From Taudactylus pleione (taxonomy: Eukaryota > Chordata > Amphibia > Anura > Myobatrachidae), in assembly GCA_031769625.1 (NCBI GenBank), contig JAUIMM010000169.1, positions 11,032,001-11,096,000 on the forward strand: a stretch of DNA of 64,000 nt, in the 5' to 3' direction. A program made the position numbers and the translations under genes. This document shows, in pieces, positions 1 to 12,112 of the stretch (its first letter is position 1; each line of letters opens with the position of its first letter). The notes beneath the pieces were generated by a model. The model had not been told where the DNA came from. It ran no database searches and saw nothing but the letters and a program-made list of their open reading frames with translations.

Positions 1-892
1 TTTTTTATGCATGCAGAATATTCAGTACGTTCATTAAAATGATAGCACGTGCGCACACACACACACACTATAAGGGCACATTCCTTTACAATGACCTTAT
101 GTAAACAGACAGATATTTGATGAGGAAGAAAGTGAGGCAGCGGGGGATATTTAGGATGCCAGTAAGCCAAGCTGCTTTTATTATGTACTACATGGGGAAA
201 GTTTGTATTTATTTATTTTTACATAAAATAAGCCCAGCTATACTGTAGTGCAATGACTACACACTTTGCAGCAAAGTAAATTGTGTGGATGTGCAATGCA
301 GCCTAGTGAATCTTCAGTCAGAAGAGTTCTGGCAGCTACTGTCTGTCTGTTAATACCCAAGGTCATAAACTCTTTGGTGACTTCCGTATATATCAGTTAT
401 TAACAGTAAGTGGTACAGTACATTACACATACATGGTAGTTGTGACAATCTCTCCTCACAACACCATAATTAATGGCTTGTCTTTGAGGTAATTAATAAT
501 ATGACATCACTGGAAGCTGAGTATAACGCATGTGAGACTAGAGTCCAGATGTCCAAAAACATGACAATGAGCAGACAAAAGATACAGCAGACAATATCTC
601 GAGCTTGCTTACAGCATGAATAGAGGAATGATATATAACTAGGTCTGGCCTATTACTTCCCCTGTAATATACACAATTTAGCAAAGAAAAATATGTAAGC
701 ATAAATTCTTTCCAGTTGGCGAATTCCGATAATGATCTGAAGAGAAGATGATGTATATAACTTATCCATTTACAAAAAGAAGACATTTGCTTGGTACAAG
801 CAGTAACCAAGAGAACACTAAATAAAAAGTTTAAATGTAGATCGAAAAGCTCATGAAAACATAAGACAGCTGCATTTTGTGTGATATACGGG

Positions 893-1205
893 TTAGGTAC
901 GCGGATCCATGCACACAAAATGCCGGAGATCGCAATACAGATGCCGGAATACCGACTGTTGAAATGCAGATGCCTGCAGGTAAGTAAACTAACTCTTACC
1001 CACCTTTCCTGCAGCTAACCCTCCGCTCTTGCAGTCTAACCCTAACCCACTCCTCCCGCAGCCTAACCCCATCTAAATGCCTAACCCTAAAACATACCTT
1101 CGGGAACGCGGCCGCTGAGATTGTCGAGCCAGGCTTCTGACCCTTGTTGAGATTCCGGCGTTAGTATTGCGACCACCAGCATTGTGTGCGCCGGGATATG
1201 TACTA
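893..1205. repeat. Interspersed repeat with CTAACCC-rich core
   Basis: A segment with repeated ATGCCGGAAT/GATTCCGGCG type motifs at both sides and a core of irregular CTAACCC words (about 1,010-1,090). The words are separated by cctgcag-like spacers, so it is a dispersed repeat and not telomeric DNA. Confidence 0.45.
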
Positions 1206-1600
1206 CAACCCTGTTATACCTACACCTATCAAAATGGTGAGGTACCTCTGCGCAGTTTTACAGCCTGAGCAAAAAGTATTTTCCTGATTTGCTAATACAG
1301 ACAATATTCATCTTTCACATGATCTGCTAATACAGAGAATATTCATCTTTCAAATCAGTCCATGCTCCACTGGAGCTTACAGTCTAACTTCCATAAATGA
1401 ACAAGTAACACATACACACACAGTAGGGTACATTTTAGTCAGCAGCCAATTATCCTATTAAGTCTTTGGAGAGCGTTACAAAATACCCAGGAAAAACAAA
1501 CTCAAGACCCCAGTGCTGCGAGACAGCAATGCGTCACTGTGCTGCATGTGCCATCACTAAATACAGCCCAACAGCAAACCAGCACTCAGGAAAAGAGGTA

Positions 1601-1962
1601 TGTACATATGTGTCCATAACGTGGGAGCTCCGTGTGCCTCGGTAGACCCGAGCGTCTTTCGGGCAACTTTTTCCCTTCAAATGCGTCTTATTCATACAGT
1701 GATGGCAATATGTAGCACAAGCAGCTTCTGCTGATTAAATGCAGCATGCCTATATTATGTGTGCATCTGCGGCTATATCTGTACGTTACACTGTAATTCT
1801 GTAACGTAGCGTTTTGCATGCAGATGCACCAACAGACACAACATAGGCATACTGCATGTCATTTTAATCAGCAGAAGCTGCTAGTGCTAGCTCTGTGTGA
1901 ATAAGAAGCATTTGAAGGTAAAAAGTTGCGGAGACTAGAAGTATGAGGACACATCTGTACAT
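1601..1962. mobile_element. Palindromic MITE, copy 1
   Basis: Almost the whole segment is one long inverted repeat centred near 1,793. The ends TGTACATATGTGTCC and GGACACATCTGTACA are complementary, and so are internal blocks such as GCAGAAGCTGCT/AGCAGCTTCTGC and the two flanks of gggcaactttttccc. No coding capacity. It shares its ends and core with the element at 4,483-4,883. The superfamily is undetermined. Confidence 0.7.
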
Positions 1963-2523
1963 CATTTTATCGTCATGGCCCACAGCATGGCTACTCCACT
2001 GGTTGGTACCATTAAGACCATACAGCTGTGATGAATCTGCACAAGGAATAGAAACATTGGTAACAATCAACAAAATGGGTTTATTTGCAGTTATCCAAAA
2101 AGTTTCTACTTTGGTTGCGCAACGACAGGAAAATAAAAACGCTCTTTAACAAAGAAATGTGCAAGTGCATGTTGGGAAAAGGGTCCTGCGAGAAGCTGTT
2201 ACATAGAAGACATGAGCCAAGAAAAGCTAAAACACTTAGGCTCTTTTCCAGCACATAGTTTCCAAAAGCACAGCAACACTCACCCGGCTCTGTACGGGAG
2301 ACACATGGAAATATCTGCCACTTGTAAACACTGAATTCACTTCTATATCTGTGTCCCTACTAGGGTTGAAAGCACAGAATGATTGGGCTTTGGGGAGCCC
2401 CACTGACCTAAAACAGAAGGAAAAAAAATAAACTCCATCAGTTGCTATTACATTAAAATAACACTACATTATGTATACACAGGTGTAAGTTTGCAAACGC
2501 TTGACTAAAAAGATAGCCCTCTC

Positions 2524-2762
2524 TAAAGGCCCCCATACATCAGCAACGGATCACAATTCCCGATACCAATATATTAGATTTCCCTTATTTGGCGATCCAC
2601 ACCGCAAAATAATCGTGATCAGCAAATCTGGGATTTTTAAATTGTAGAATTTCCCTGATTACCTGATGGATAGCCAATCATCGATGCCTGCAGATCAGCA
2701 GTTTTCATCGGTGAATCGGACCGGGGAAGTGTGGAGCAGACTTATGTGCCCCTTAATCTAAA
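2524..2762. mobile_element. MITE (CCCCCATACAT ends), diverged copy
   Basis: Begins aaaggcccccatacatcagc and ends with a decayed complement (tgtgccccttaatc). It has the same start as the better preserved copy at 6,830-7,083. No coding. Confidence 0.55.
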
Positions 2763-4413
2763 GACCATATAATAACACACGCTTCCATCCCACAAGACCT
2801 ATCTACCCACTTTATTGTAAGTGCTCATGCTATAATGTGATATTAAATCTATGAATGGACAGTAGACAGGATGCTTACTACTATTGCTAAGCTAGCTGCT
2901 ACAAAGATCAGAAACATGTGAGGAATTCCATGGTCTTGTTACCAATAAAACGTGCATCTGCTGTGATAACTTATGTCCCAACACAACTCATTTAAAATTC
3001 ATTTGAAAGACATTTGGAAAAAAAAAGTGCAGACAAAATTGAAAATGAATAGGGTGATCTATATTTAAGGCGAGCTAGTGTATGGCAGGTTAACATTAGT
3101 ACTTGTTGGCTGTTAACATAATAGTTTTGCAATCTAGGGTATGTGCGCCCTTGGGGTTAATCTGTAAAGTTGCTCTCACAGAATGGCTTTAATACGCCTC
3201 AGCTTGTTTGTGTGCAAAATCAGTTTCTATTTTTATTTTTCGTTTTGTTTTGTGCCCAGATAGATTTGACAAATTGCACGTTTGTGGTATTCGGGATATT
3301 CACCTCTTTTTACATGTTGTTCAGTTTTTATAATAATTATTTTATGTTCTTGAGAACAGTTAAGAAACAGGTCAGGGACCTATCAGTGAAAAGCTGCTAA
3401 TAGCATTTACAAAAGTGTACAAAACTCAAACACTTATTGCATATTGAACTATACCTTAAACTGTAAAATCATTGACTTCAGGAAAGTCTTCAAAATGTTA
3501 TGCGACAGCGATGAAAGACGCAATGACAATTAGTTTAGGGGTATCTTTATCAGAGTTGTGCACTAACAAACAATCTGTCTCGCCAATTATTAGAGGAATA
3601 CAGATTGAAGCTCTGCCTGCAAGGGTTTACTCCATGTTGGCGAAAGTTTAGAGTAGATTGTGCATGCATAGTCAGTGTAGTATAGTAGATTAACACCGTG
3701 GGGATCAAGCAAAGTCTCTAGGGCATATAGCTGGCCCCCTAATGCTGGGTATAGTCAGCGATCTAAAAACCGTGTTACCTAGTGGCAAAAAAATAAAAAA
3801 ATTAAAAAAAGAGCTTTTTTGGCTGCTTGATAAAGTCAGACTTTTTTTCTTCCCTATGGTGATAACAAAAATTGAGAGACCGCAGGTGAATCAGTGATAT
3901 TTCCACAGTATTGCTCTTGTTAAATAGAGAGAAGTGGTGGATCACTGCTAGATAAATAGACCATCTAATCTTTTAACACCACACATACATTTTATTGAAA
4001 AAAAAAAAAAGTACAAATGTGGCTTTGTTACAGGCATTCAAAAATCTGCAATGTCTGATGGGGAGCTGCCAAAATGAGGGTATTGCTTGCTGAGGGCAGA
4101 CATATGCTCCCACATGGCAAACCTGCTAGATCTCATGTATCAAGAAATATTTTTAAAATGAGATTCTAGGTGTGAAGCAGAGTCCCGGAGATATGCCAAC
4201 ACAGCAAATATTTCATGTCCTTCTGGAAACTATAGGAGCTTTATGTACATGCATGCTTACGTGTCTGCTACAAAATACTGCAGATGGAATTCACAATATA
4301 TACTAAATCAATGGCAGGCAGCATATCATCAATACAGGTTCCATAATAATTGGTAATTAGGATGCTTTTATGGATAGGTAGTTTTTTCTGCCATTTGTAG
4401 AACCATGCTTACA

Positions 4414-4485
4414 ATCTAATGCACACCTGTTACATGTAGCTAACGCACACCTGTTACATGTAGCTAACGCACACCTGTTACATGT
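4414..4485. repeat. 24-bp tandem triplicate
   Basis: Three near-identical 24-base units with the core aacgcacacctgttacatgt lie directly at the left end of the palindromic MITE. A single diverged unit (ataacgcacacttgttacat) lies at the right end of the MITE near 4,885. Confidence 0.75.
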
Positions 4486-4883
4486 ACAGATATGTCCACA
4501 TACATCTATCCTCTGTGCGCTACAAGTCGCGTTGCACATAACGCGTGAGTGCCATGTGACTCGGAAGCGCCAAGTGTTTTTTGTGCATCATTTTTCCTTA
4601 AAATGTGTCTAATTCGCAAAGTGATGCAAATAGGGTGCACAAGCAGCTTATGCTGATTAAAATATGCAGCGTGCCTATATTGTGTGTGTGACTGCGGGTG
4701 TATCTGCATGCAAAATGCTACATTACAGTGTCAGCGGCTGTGACAATTTATGCAAGTTAGACACATTTTAAGGAAAAACATTGCATGAAAAGAGCTCAGC
4801 GCTACAGAGGTGTACATGGCATGGCAATACTAGAAGGGCTGTTTAATGCGCAAGGCGGCTAGATGTACCTGGACACATCTGTA
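4483..4883. mobile_element. Palindromic MITE, copy 2
   Basis: Same family as 1,601-1,962: ends tgtacagatatgtcc and ggacacatctgta, and an inner core with aagcagcttatgctgatta and its partial complement. The arms are more diverged than in copy 1. No coding. Confidence 0.65.
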
Positions 4884-5248
4884 GATAACGCACACTTGTT
4901 ACATGTAGTATAAGGAATCATCCCTTCAGTATACTTGTGTTCTTAAAGACCTTGCTCAGTCAAGATGCTACTGACTGGACCGCTGATGCTGCCAGCAACT
5001 AACCAGACTGAATTTAAAGTGTCTCCAGTATGTGTCAGCACTATTACAACATGTATACCACAATTTCCCAATCCCAGTCCTAAGGGATGCCTAACAGTGT
5101 ATGTTTTACAGATAAAGTGAGGAGATTATTACTTTCCCACCTCACACCTTGCTAGATCTCCGTATCCTGTAAATCATCTGCCATTATACATGTAATTCAG
5201 ATTTACAGCACATGCCCCTCATTAAAATAAATGACATGGATGAGACTT

Positions 5249-5619
5249 TAGGGAGAGATGTATCAAATATTATAAATACTGGAAAAGTGAACCAGTTGCT
5301 CATAGCAACTAACCAGCTTTTAAACATCATTTATTAAAATGTACTTGAGTAATGCTAGGGTAGAAGCCGTTCGGTTGCTGTGGGCAACTTATCCACTGTT
5401 TAGAACAGGGGTTCCCAACCACGGTCCTCAAGGCACACTAACAGTCCAGGTTTTAAGGATAGCCATAGTTGAGCACAGGTGACTTAATTAGTACCTTAGG
5501 TATTTTGATTTAACCATCTGTGGTTAAGCATGGATATCACTAAAACCAGGACTGTTAGTGTGCCTTGAGGACCGAGGTTGGGAATCACTGCTTTAGAAGG
5601 TTGGATACATCTCCCCTTA
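5249..5619. mobile_element. MITE with GAGATGTATC ends, split by a hAT
   Basis: Left end tagggagagatgtatcaaa and right end ttggatacatctcccctta are inverted copies. The interior also folds (gttgctcatagcaac; gttgctgtgggcaac). It is interrupted at 5,406-5,590 by a hAT element, so it is the older insertion. Confidence 0.7.
5406..5590. mobile_element. Non-autonomous hAT element
   Basis: Terminal inverted repeats CAGGGGTTCCCAACCACGG and CCGAGGTTGGGAATCACTG. Flanked by an 8-bp duplication GTTTAGAA / CTTTAGAA (7 of 8 match). Nested inside the MITE at 5,249-5,619. A related copy lies at 38,841-39,025. Confidence 0.85.
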
Positions 5620-5930
5620 GCTTAGCATCCCCAATTCATACTTACTGGGCTCCAAAATCCAGAACAGAAGGCTGCAGATGTAAGGCTCTCCCACTAGGCC
5701 TTGCAATGCTAAAAGGAAACAAATCACCGTTAAAGAAAAATAAAAGTACATTTTATACATTAATACACAGCATGGTAAAGGACAATTAAATTATCCTAAA
5801 TAATATGCGGCCCCAATAGATTAATTATATTTGAGAGCTGCCCAATATCTTGCACACACCTTTGGAGCTCCTGCCAGCAATCCACTGAGCATAAAAAAAA
5901 AAAAAACACACCGTCAGGAGCAGGAGAGGG

Positions 5931-6290
5931 GTAAACATTACAGGGATTCTGTTGGCCAAGGTCTTTCTGCAAATACTGGAGCAAGCCCAGTAGTGTCAGA
6001 CAAAAGCAGGACGTTAAGCACAGCACAATCTCGTGAGCGAAGGGACTCGTCGGGGGTGCCAGCATCGGCAAGTGCATACACAATTGCCACTGCCGGCAGT
6101 GACGGAGCGACGGTGGTGGGGTAGAGGGGGCCATGGTGCATGCGGCAACATGGCATTGCTAGCTACATCTTCAGATCTTTCTGCATGTACAAAAGATCTA
6201 AGAATGTGAAGAACGACGACCCGTGGGAGTGTGCGTTAGAATCGGCCAAATTGCTCAAGATATCGTCTAGTATGTAGGGGCCTGCCTGAT
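5931..6290. mobile_element. Truncated MITE of the GTCTAGTGTGTA family
   Basis: Right end reads tcgtctagtatgtaggggcc, like the ends of several short elements in this window, and the interior shares acgacccgtgggagtg with the fragment at about 9,955-10,166. The left end is not clear. Confidence 0.4.
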
Positions 6291-6829
6291 AACTTGAGTC
6301 AGGCATGGAAGTTGCCAAGTCCATTTTCAGGAACAGGTTTTACTATGTTCACTGACATTTTCTGTGGAATATCCTAAGATCAAACTATACAAACGATAAG
6401 GAAGATCAGATGACTCCCTGTGTGTCTCATTTTTGTTTTGTACACATTTCAAAAGCTCTCAATTATGCATTAATGTGATTGCATAACAGTAGCAATATGC
6501 TCACAGATATCTGCAAGCCTCAAGGAATGAAAACGTACTGAACCACGTGTCTGTTGCCACATTGCTGCTCTATGCCTATATTATCATTATTACTATCATT
6601 TATGCCAAAAGTCCAGGACTGGTACTTTTTGTTTCAAGCTGGCTGGAAAACAAGGTGTGTAGTGAACAAAGATTAAAACCTTATTCAATGTGGATTCATA
6701 GGACTTAGATTAGGTTAGTTGGAAAATCAAATTCTGCATCAGATTGTGTCCAAAAAACCTTGTTTAATTTAGAAGTTCCTCAATGTGCAGAAACATTTCC
6801 ATGTCAGTAACAGCATTCTATTCCACATC

Positions 6830-7083
6830 TAAAGGCCCCCATACATCTACCACGGATCGCCGTGATGTAGCGATCCTGCAACCCAGCATTGTAGGATCGC
6901 TGAAATCCAACATGTTGGATTTCACAGACATGCCGATCACGGTCAAAAAATGATCGTGATTGGCAGATCGGTGAAATTTAACATATAGAATTTCACAGAT
7001 CCTTCGACGAATCACTGAACAGCCGCCGGTCAGCGTTTGCTAACCCATCGCGACGAACCGTCACAGATGTATGGGGACCTTAA
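6830..7083. mobile_element. MITE (CCCCCATACATCT ends)
   Basis: Ends aaaggcccccatacatct and agatgtatggggacctta form a long inverted repeat. The interior holds further hairpins, for example gatttcacagacat around 6,920 and gatcgtgattggcagatc near 6,950. No coding. Confidence 0.75.
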
Positions 7084-7551
7084 CTTGCAGACCTGAAATA
7101 CCAATCATTAGAATTAACACATGCTAGCAGATTGCTTTATTTATATTTTTAAACACATTATAGGGAATCACACATGAAAAGAGAAAGAATTTCAAACGTA
7201 TTTAATACTAGTCATAAGATTTTTACCTAATTACTTGCTTTTTTCTAAAATGGACTGATAGATAACCACACATGTAAAATTATTTCACCCTATTGCTTTC
7301 TCCTGATCATGTTTTCCTTGACTGAGCACAGAACCCATAGGACAGTTATTGCACACAAAAAACATGCATTATAAATATAGTTGATACTTCTTAATGAATC
7401 TAACATATCAAGTATAGCATGAGAACTAGGTGGTTAAGAAAAACAAATCCTTTACATTCAAAACCAAAGCACATTTAGGCTCTAGAGGTCTTCATAAAAC
7501 AAGCAAACAACAAAAATATTTTTCATCCCTTAAACTGGGTACACACTAGAC

Positions 7552-7754
7552 CAGTTGTGCTCAGACTCAGTCCTCAGGACCCCACACAGTTCACATTTTC
7601 TAGGTCACCCAGCAGGAGCACATGTGTATTCATTACTCACTGACACAATTAAAAGATCCACAGGTGAAGCTACTTATTACACTTGTGATTCTGTGAGTAG
7701 ACCTTGAAAACATGCATTGTTTGGGGTCCTGAGAACAGAGTTTGAGAACCTGTG
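7552..7754. mobile_element. Non-autonomous hAT, nested copy A
   Basis: Ends cagttgtgctcagactc and gagtttgagaacctgtg. Flanked by a perfect 8-bp duplication CACTAGAC (7,544-7,551 and 7,755-7,762). The TIR resembles the CAGNGGTTCTCAAA class of hAT-Charlie-type elements. Confidence 0.88.
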
Positions 7755-8019
7755 CACTAGACGATATATAGGACAATTGGACGTTTTAAGGTGAATTGGA
7801 ACGACAATTCGGCCAGTGTGCACGCACTATTGTGCGCTCCTGCGCGTTGTTAGTCATATCTTCTGATCTGTTGTGCATGTACAGCAGGTCAGAAGATCCG
7901 GTGGCCGACAACATGCTTCTGGATGCGGCGGTGGAATGATATATCCTGCAGTGTGCACGGACCGCCCGGTATACCGTGCCGTTGAATCTGCCGTTGCTGG
8001 GTACACGCATCGTCTAGTG

Positions 8020-8222
8020 CAGTGGTTCTCAAACTCGGTCCTCAGGACCCCACACAGTTCACGTTTTGCAGGTCTCCCAGCAGGTGCACAGATGTACTCA
8101 TTACTCACTGACACATTGTAAAGATCTACAGAGGGAGCTAATTATTTCACTTGTGATTCTGTGAAGAGATCTGGAAAATATGCACTATTTGGGGTCCTAA
8201 GGACAGAGTTTGAGAACCTGTG
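8020..8222. mobile_element. Non-autonomous hAT, nested copy B
   Basis: Ends cagtggttctcaaactcgg and gagtttgagaacctgtg. Flanked by a perfect 8-bp duplication GTCTAGTG (8,012-8,019 and 8,223-8,230), which is the reverse complement of the duplication around copy A. Same length (203 bp) and same orientation as copy A. Confidence 0.9.
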
Positions 8223-9183
8223 GTCTAGTGTGTACACAGTTTTACACCTAATATTAGATCTATACAGCACACGGTCATTGCTATGTTACAGCTGCTGGTA
8301 CTACTAATATTAGTCTGCCATTTTCCATCTTATTCGTTAGAACGCACAAAATAAAAAGTAGAATTACTGTTAGAAAACCTAAGCCAAGCCAAACAGGTGG
8401 AAAAAGCAGAGTATTAGGGCACTGTAGGTCACTTATCTATACAACTGCCCTAAGTGACTATACACAAGGATCAAGGACAACAAAATTGATAACAACTAGA
8501 AAATGGAGTTTAAAAAATGCCTCTGTAGCTAAAGTGCCGATCAGTTCAGTAGTATATGTACAGTAATTAAGATTTAAAATGCCATAAAAGTTTAGAAAAC
8601 TTTACCATCTAAAAGTTGCAAACAAACTTCACTCAAATATTTCATTTTTAAGTCACCAACAGGTAATTTACAAAGAGTGCAATGGTGCAGATTCCTAACG
8701 CAAATTTTTAGATGCGCCCTGCCCAAATTCAAGAGGGCAAAATGTGCCCTGTCCTTATGGCAGCAGCCCGCTAAAACAACCTTTCGGGTAGTGTCCTGCG
8801 GAAGGGAATAATTGCGGTGCAGCGCTCACCGTCGGTGAATAGATGCCATGTGCATGGCAGCTATTCACAGGGAGGGAAGAGCTTGGGGGCAGCTCAGCAT
8901 GTCTATAAGTGCTGGGCACGCCCCAAGAGTGATGAAAAGGGGGCGCGGCTTAAAGACACTCTCCCTTTTCACCTTCGGCACGCTTAACAGTGCCCTTGTT
9001 ATGGTCTGGCGCCCTGCACCGTGCCAGACCTAGAATGAACACAACACAGAGCTAGGTGCAAACCTAAATTCCACTTTGCGGTCAACAGTTTAATTATACA
9101 TCATTACTGTGCAATTAGCACTTTCTGCATGTTCATAGAGTAAACCAGTGTGTTAACTGCACAGTAATAGTAATTTATTGGTC

Positions 9184-9441
9184 TTAAGGTGCCAAATCCA
9201 CTAGACGAATAAAATGAGCGATTGAACAATAACAATATCGTTAAAAAAATTGGTCTTTTAGACATCTATCATCGTGCAAACATGCTGGTCAGCCTGACGA
9301 TAACGTCAGGTTCAGCATGTTTGCAGATGATTGATTGTGCTCGTTCAGTGTAGGCACATCACAGACCGACAAACGACTGCACGATCACAATGTCGTAATC
9401 GTGCAGTCTTTTGCCGGTCTTCTGGTGGATAGGCACCTTAA
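9184..9441. mobile_element. Hairpin-rich MITE (AGGTGCCNAATCCACTAG ends)
   Basis: Ends ttaaggtgccaaatccacta and tggtggataggcacctta are complementary. It has inner complementary blocks around catgctggtcagcctgacg and around cgactgcacgatcac. It is an inverted-orientation relative of 40,478-40,807. No coding. Confidence 0.75.
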
Positions 9442-9446
9442 CACTA

Positions 9447-10185
9447 CGAGGGTGGTTCAATAAATAAGGTAACAAGACCTCTTATTGCGTAAATGTAATA
9501 ATCTCGAACATATACGTATAATCAATAGTATGGCCCTGGTACAGATTATTTTTCACCATCAGTTGTGAATCGCCTTCCACCTAGGTGCTTCTTCAATGGT
9601 CCAAAGAGATGGAAATCACTCTGTGCCAGGTCAGGGTAATGGTAGCACGGTAACAACTCACGCGTGCGGTTGGCTAAATGTGGCCTGCCATTATGTTATC
9701 ATGCAGCTATATAACGCATGTTTGCAGCAACCCAGGTAATTTTCCCAGCATTTCCCTCCACAACAAGGTCAATGTGTGCTGCCCTTTAGACACAGAAATC
9801 TGATCACACCATGTGACGAGGTTTCCGCCAGTCCTCCCATCTTACAAATGATGGTTGGACAGTATGACGGATAGGAGATGCAATCTAATGCTGTGAGGGG
9901 AACAAGTGGTCTAGCTGCTCTGGCCTGGCGGGAAATTAGAATGAAATGGAATGGGACGATGTGCACTCCCACGGGTCGTTAAGGATATCCCCAGTCGCCT
10001 GAACATGCAGCTCAATCTGGAGATATCGTTCGCAATGCCATGCTTCCGAAAGCAGCATGGACCAGTCTCCCCACCCCGTCATTGGCAAGTGTGTATGCAC
10101 TTACCGATGCCGGCACCCCGCCTAGCCCGCCGCTGCCTGGACACAGTCTAGTGTGTATGCGCCTTTACTTATTGAACCACCCTTG
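9447..10185. mobile_element. Decayed mariner element
   Basis: TIRs cgagggtggttcaataa and ttattgaaccacccttg, flanked by TA. A transposase remnant lies on the minus strand near 9,560-9,660. A piece of a GTCTAGTGTGTA-type MITE (about 9,955-10,166) lies inside its right part. Confidence 0.75.
9555..9660 (-). pseudogene. Mariner transposase remnant
   Basis: On the minus strand the frame reads PDLAQSDFHLFGPLKKHLGG followed by RRF. This matches the conserved region around the last catalytic Asp of mariner-type transposases (the usual motif is SPDLAPSDFHLFxxLKxxLGG). Only about 35 codons are recognisable. The rest of the gene is deleted or replaced, so no active enzyme is possible. Confidence 0.75.
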
Positions 10186-11219
10186 TATAAACTACAACCC
10201 CCTGTAACTGAAGCTGAATGGTTCTAACATGCCAGACTGCATAGCCCTCATCTTCACTAATTTCAGACACTTCTGCCGCAAGTCAACCACAATATTATAC
10301 TTGCAGCTTATATTAACCACTATATAAAGATACAATGAAGAAATCATTTAAGCTTGCATAAATAGCTTTTATTAGTTTTAGCTTTATATTTTATGATGCA
10401 AAGTACTAGAGTAACATAGAATACAGCACACTGTTACAATTTTCACATCACTAGCTTTTTTAATGCATTACATTTACATTGTTGGTCAACTAAGTAAAAT
10501 AATCACTGTAACATAGTGCTCAAACATTTAAACTTTATATGGGTAAGAATTTTTTACTTGTACAGGATATTCCATTTGCTCTACATGTTCTCATGGTGTA
10601 TATGTAAATTGTCTGCGTGGAAGGTCAGAAACTGAACAGAGATTGCTGCTGCTTTATGTATTCTTATTTTAGAAGTATTTTATTGCCATCATATTTAGAG
10701 TTCTAACTAATGTAAGTTTTAGAGCAAAACCATATTTATGCAATACTATATTTCTACTAGTTTTAGATACATTTAAAGCCTGTATTTTAGATTTAATATA
10801 TACACATTTAAATAGTTTCCAGAAAAGCATACCACATCTAGATTCCCAGGAAATGTCACAGAATAAGCAGGGGGCTTGAGAACAGGCCTAAAATCACATT
10901 AATACAAAAAGTACATTTAGGAAATGAAGCTGTCTCAACGTTATAGCTATATTTACTGTAAGCTGATGTATCATAATACTATCATTTTCTATTTGCAGTG
11001 CTGAAAACAGAAAGGGGGCAACAAAAAAAAAAAAAATACATTTACAAAGACCAAACATGACAATGAAAAGAGCAGGATGTGTGCCAGAAACAGAAAGCAT
11101 ATTTTATGAACATAATTCTGCATGCTTTCTCATTAAATAGTTTAAAAATAAAATGACAACAGCAGAGCCCAGTAATTAGCATGAATATAAAAAGTAGTTG
11201 TGCCTGGCACTGCCTTGGG

Positions 11220-11400
11220 TTTCAGGTCAAAATGTCAACATTTGGAATGGACGTAATGTCGAGAACATTTTAGGGCAAAAATTAGTATTAGACTAAAAAT
11301 AGTGTAAAATTTCATGTCAACATTTTTACTGTGTACATGCACAATGTCGACAATATGACCATGTCAACATAATGTCAATATCAACATTGTAAAAGTCAAT
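11220..11400. repeat. Repeat with iterated ATGTCRACAT words
   Basis: Many spaced copies of the near-palindromic words aatgtcgac, atgtcaacat and gtcgacaat. A second block of the same type lies at 35,180-35,405. Confidence 0.5.
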
Positions 11401-11514
11401 ATAATCCCTTTCCTTGGTTTTATTTTTTCTGTAACACTCATAGTACCCATCCTGAGAGATCACAGTTTCCTTCTTGTATTAGTTACTGCTCTATTCCATC
11501 TATCCTGACACCCA

Positions 11515-11615
11515 CACACACAGTCTCTCTCTCTCTCTCTTCCTCTTTCTATGTTCATCTCGCTCTCCTGCCCCCTCTCTTTCTGTCCCTGTCTCTCCTA
11601 CTCCTCCCCTCTGTG
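11515..11615. repeat. CT-rich simple repeat
   Basis: tctctctctctctct followed by pyrimidine-rich low-complexity sequence. Reading frames here are incidental. Confidence 0.8.
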
Positions 11616-12112
11616 TCAGGATGTGCTGGGGGCGGTGATAGTCTGTAAAAGTCACTGCTCTAGAGGTCTGTGCCATGCAGCAATGGGTTGTCAAAGAGCT
11701 TGTGACCAGCGACCTAATATACAGCGCCTTGCAAAAGTATTCACCCCCTTGGCTTTATACCTTTTTTGTTACATTACAACCTGTAATTTATTTATTTTTT
11801 TTTATCTGAATTTTATTTGATGGATCTGCACAATATAGTCAAATTTGGTGAAGTGAAATGAGAAAAATATATATAAAAAAATAATCTTTATAAATACAAT
11901 TCTGAAAATTGTCAAGTGCATATGTAATCACCCCCTTTGCTATGAAGCCCCTCAAAAGTTCTGGTACAACCAATTACCTTCAGAAGTCACATAATTAGTG
12001 AAATGAAGTCCACCTGTGTGAAATCTAAGTGTCACATGATCTGTCAGTATAAACACACCCTTTTCTGAAAGGCCCCAGAGGCTGCAACACCACTAAGCAA
12101 GAGGCATCACAC

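Larger units (their letters stand above)
7532..8242. mobile_element. MITE with two nested hAT copies
   Basis: Outer ends aaactgggtacacactaga and tctagtgtgtacacagttt are inverted repeats. Two copies of one hAT element sit inside, each a few bases in from an outer end (7,552-7,754 and 8,020-8,222). Related MITEs lie at 15,040-15,500 and 48,052-48,316. Confidence 0.8.

Noticed and set aside
1010..1090. CTAACCC words resembling a telomere repeat
   Set aside because: The words are irregular and separated by cctgcag-like spacers, inside a longer dispersed repeat; no tandem array.
10894..10985. Possible TMEM131L exon 4 (LHFLNVL-like peptide after a cttctgttttcag-type acceptor)
   Set aside because: A good polypyrimidine acceptor and an LHF match, but the phase, the order of residues and the lack of a donor do not fit the expected LHFQPSVLDFG segment.
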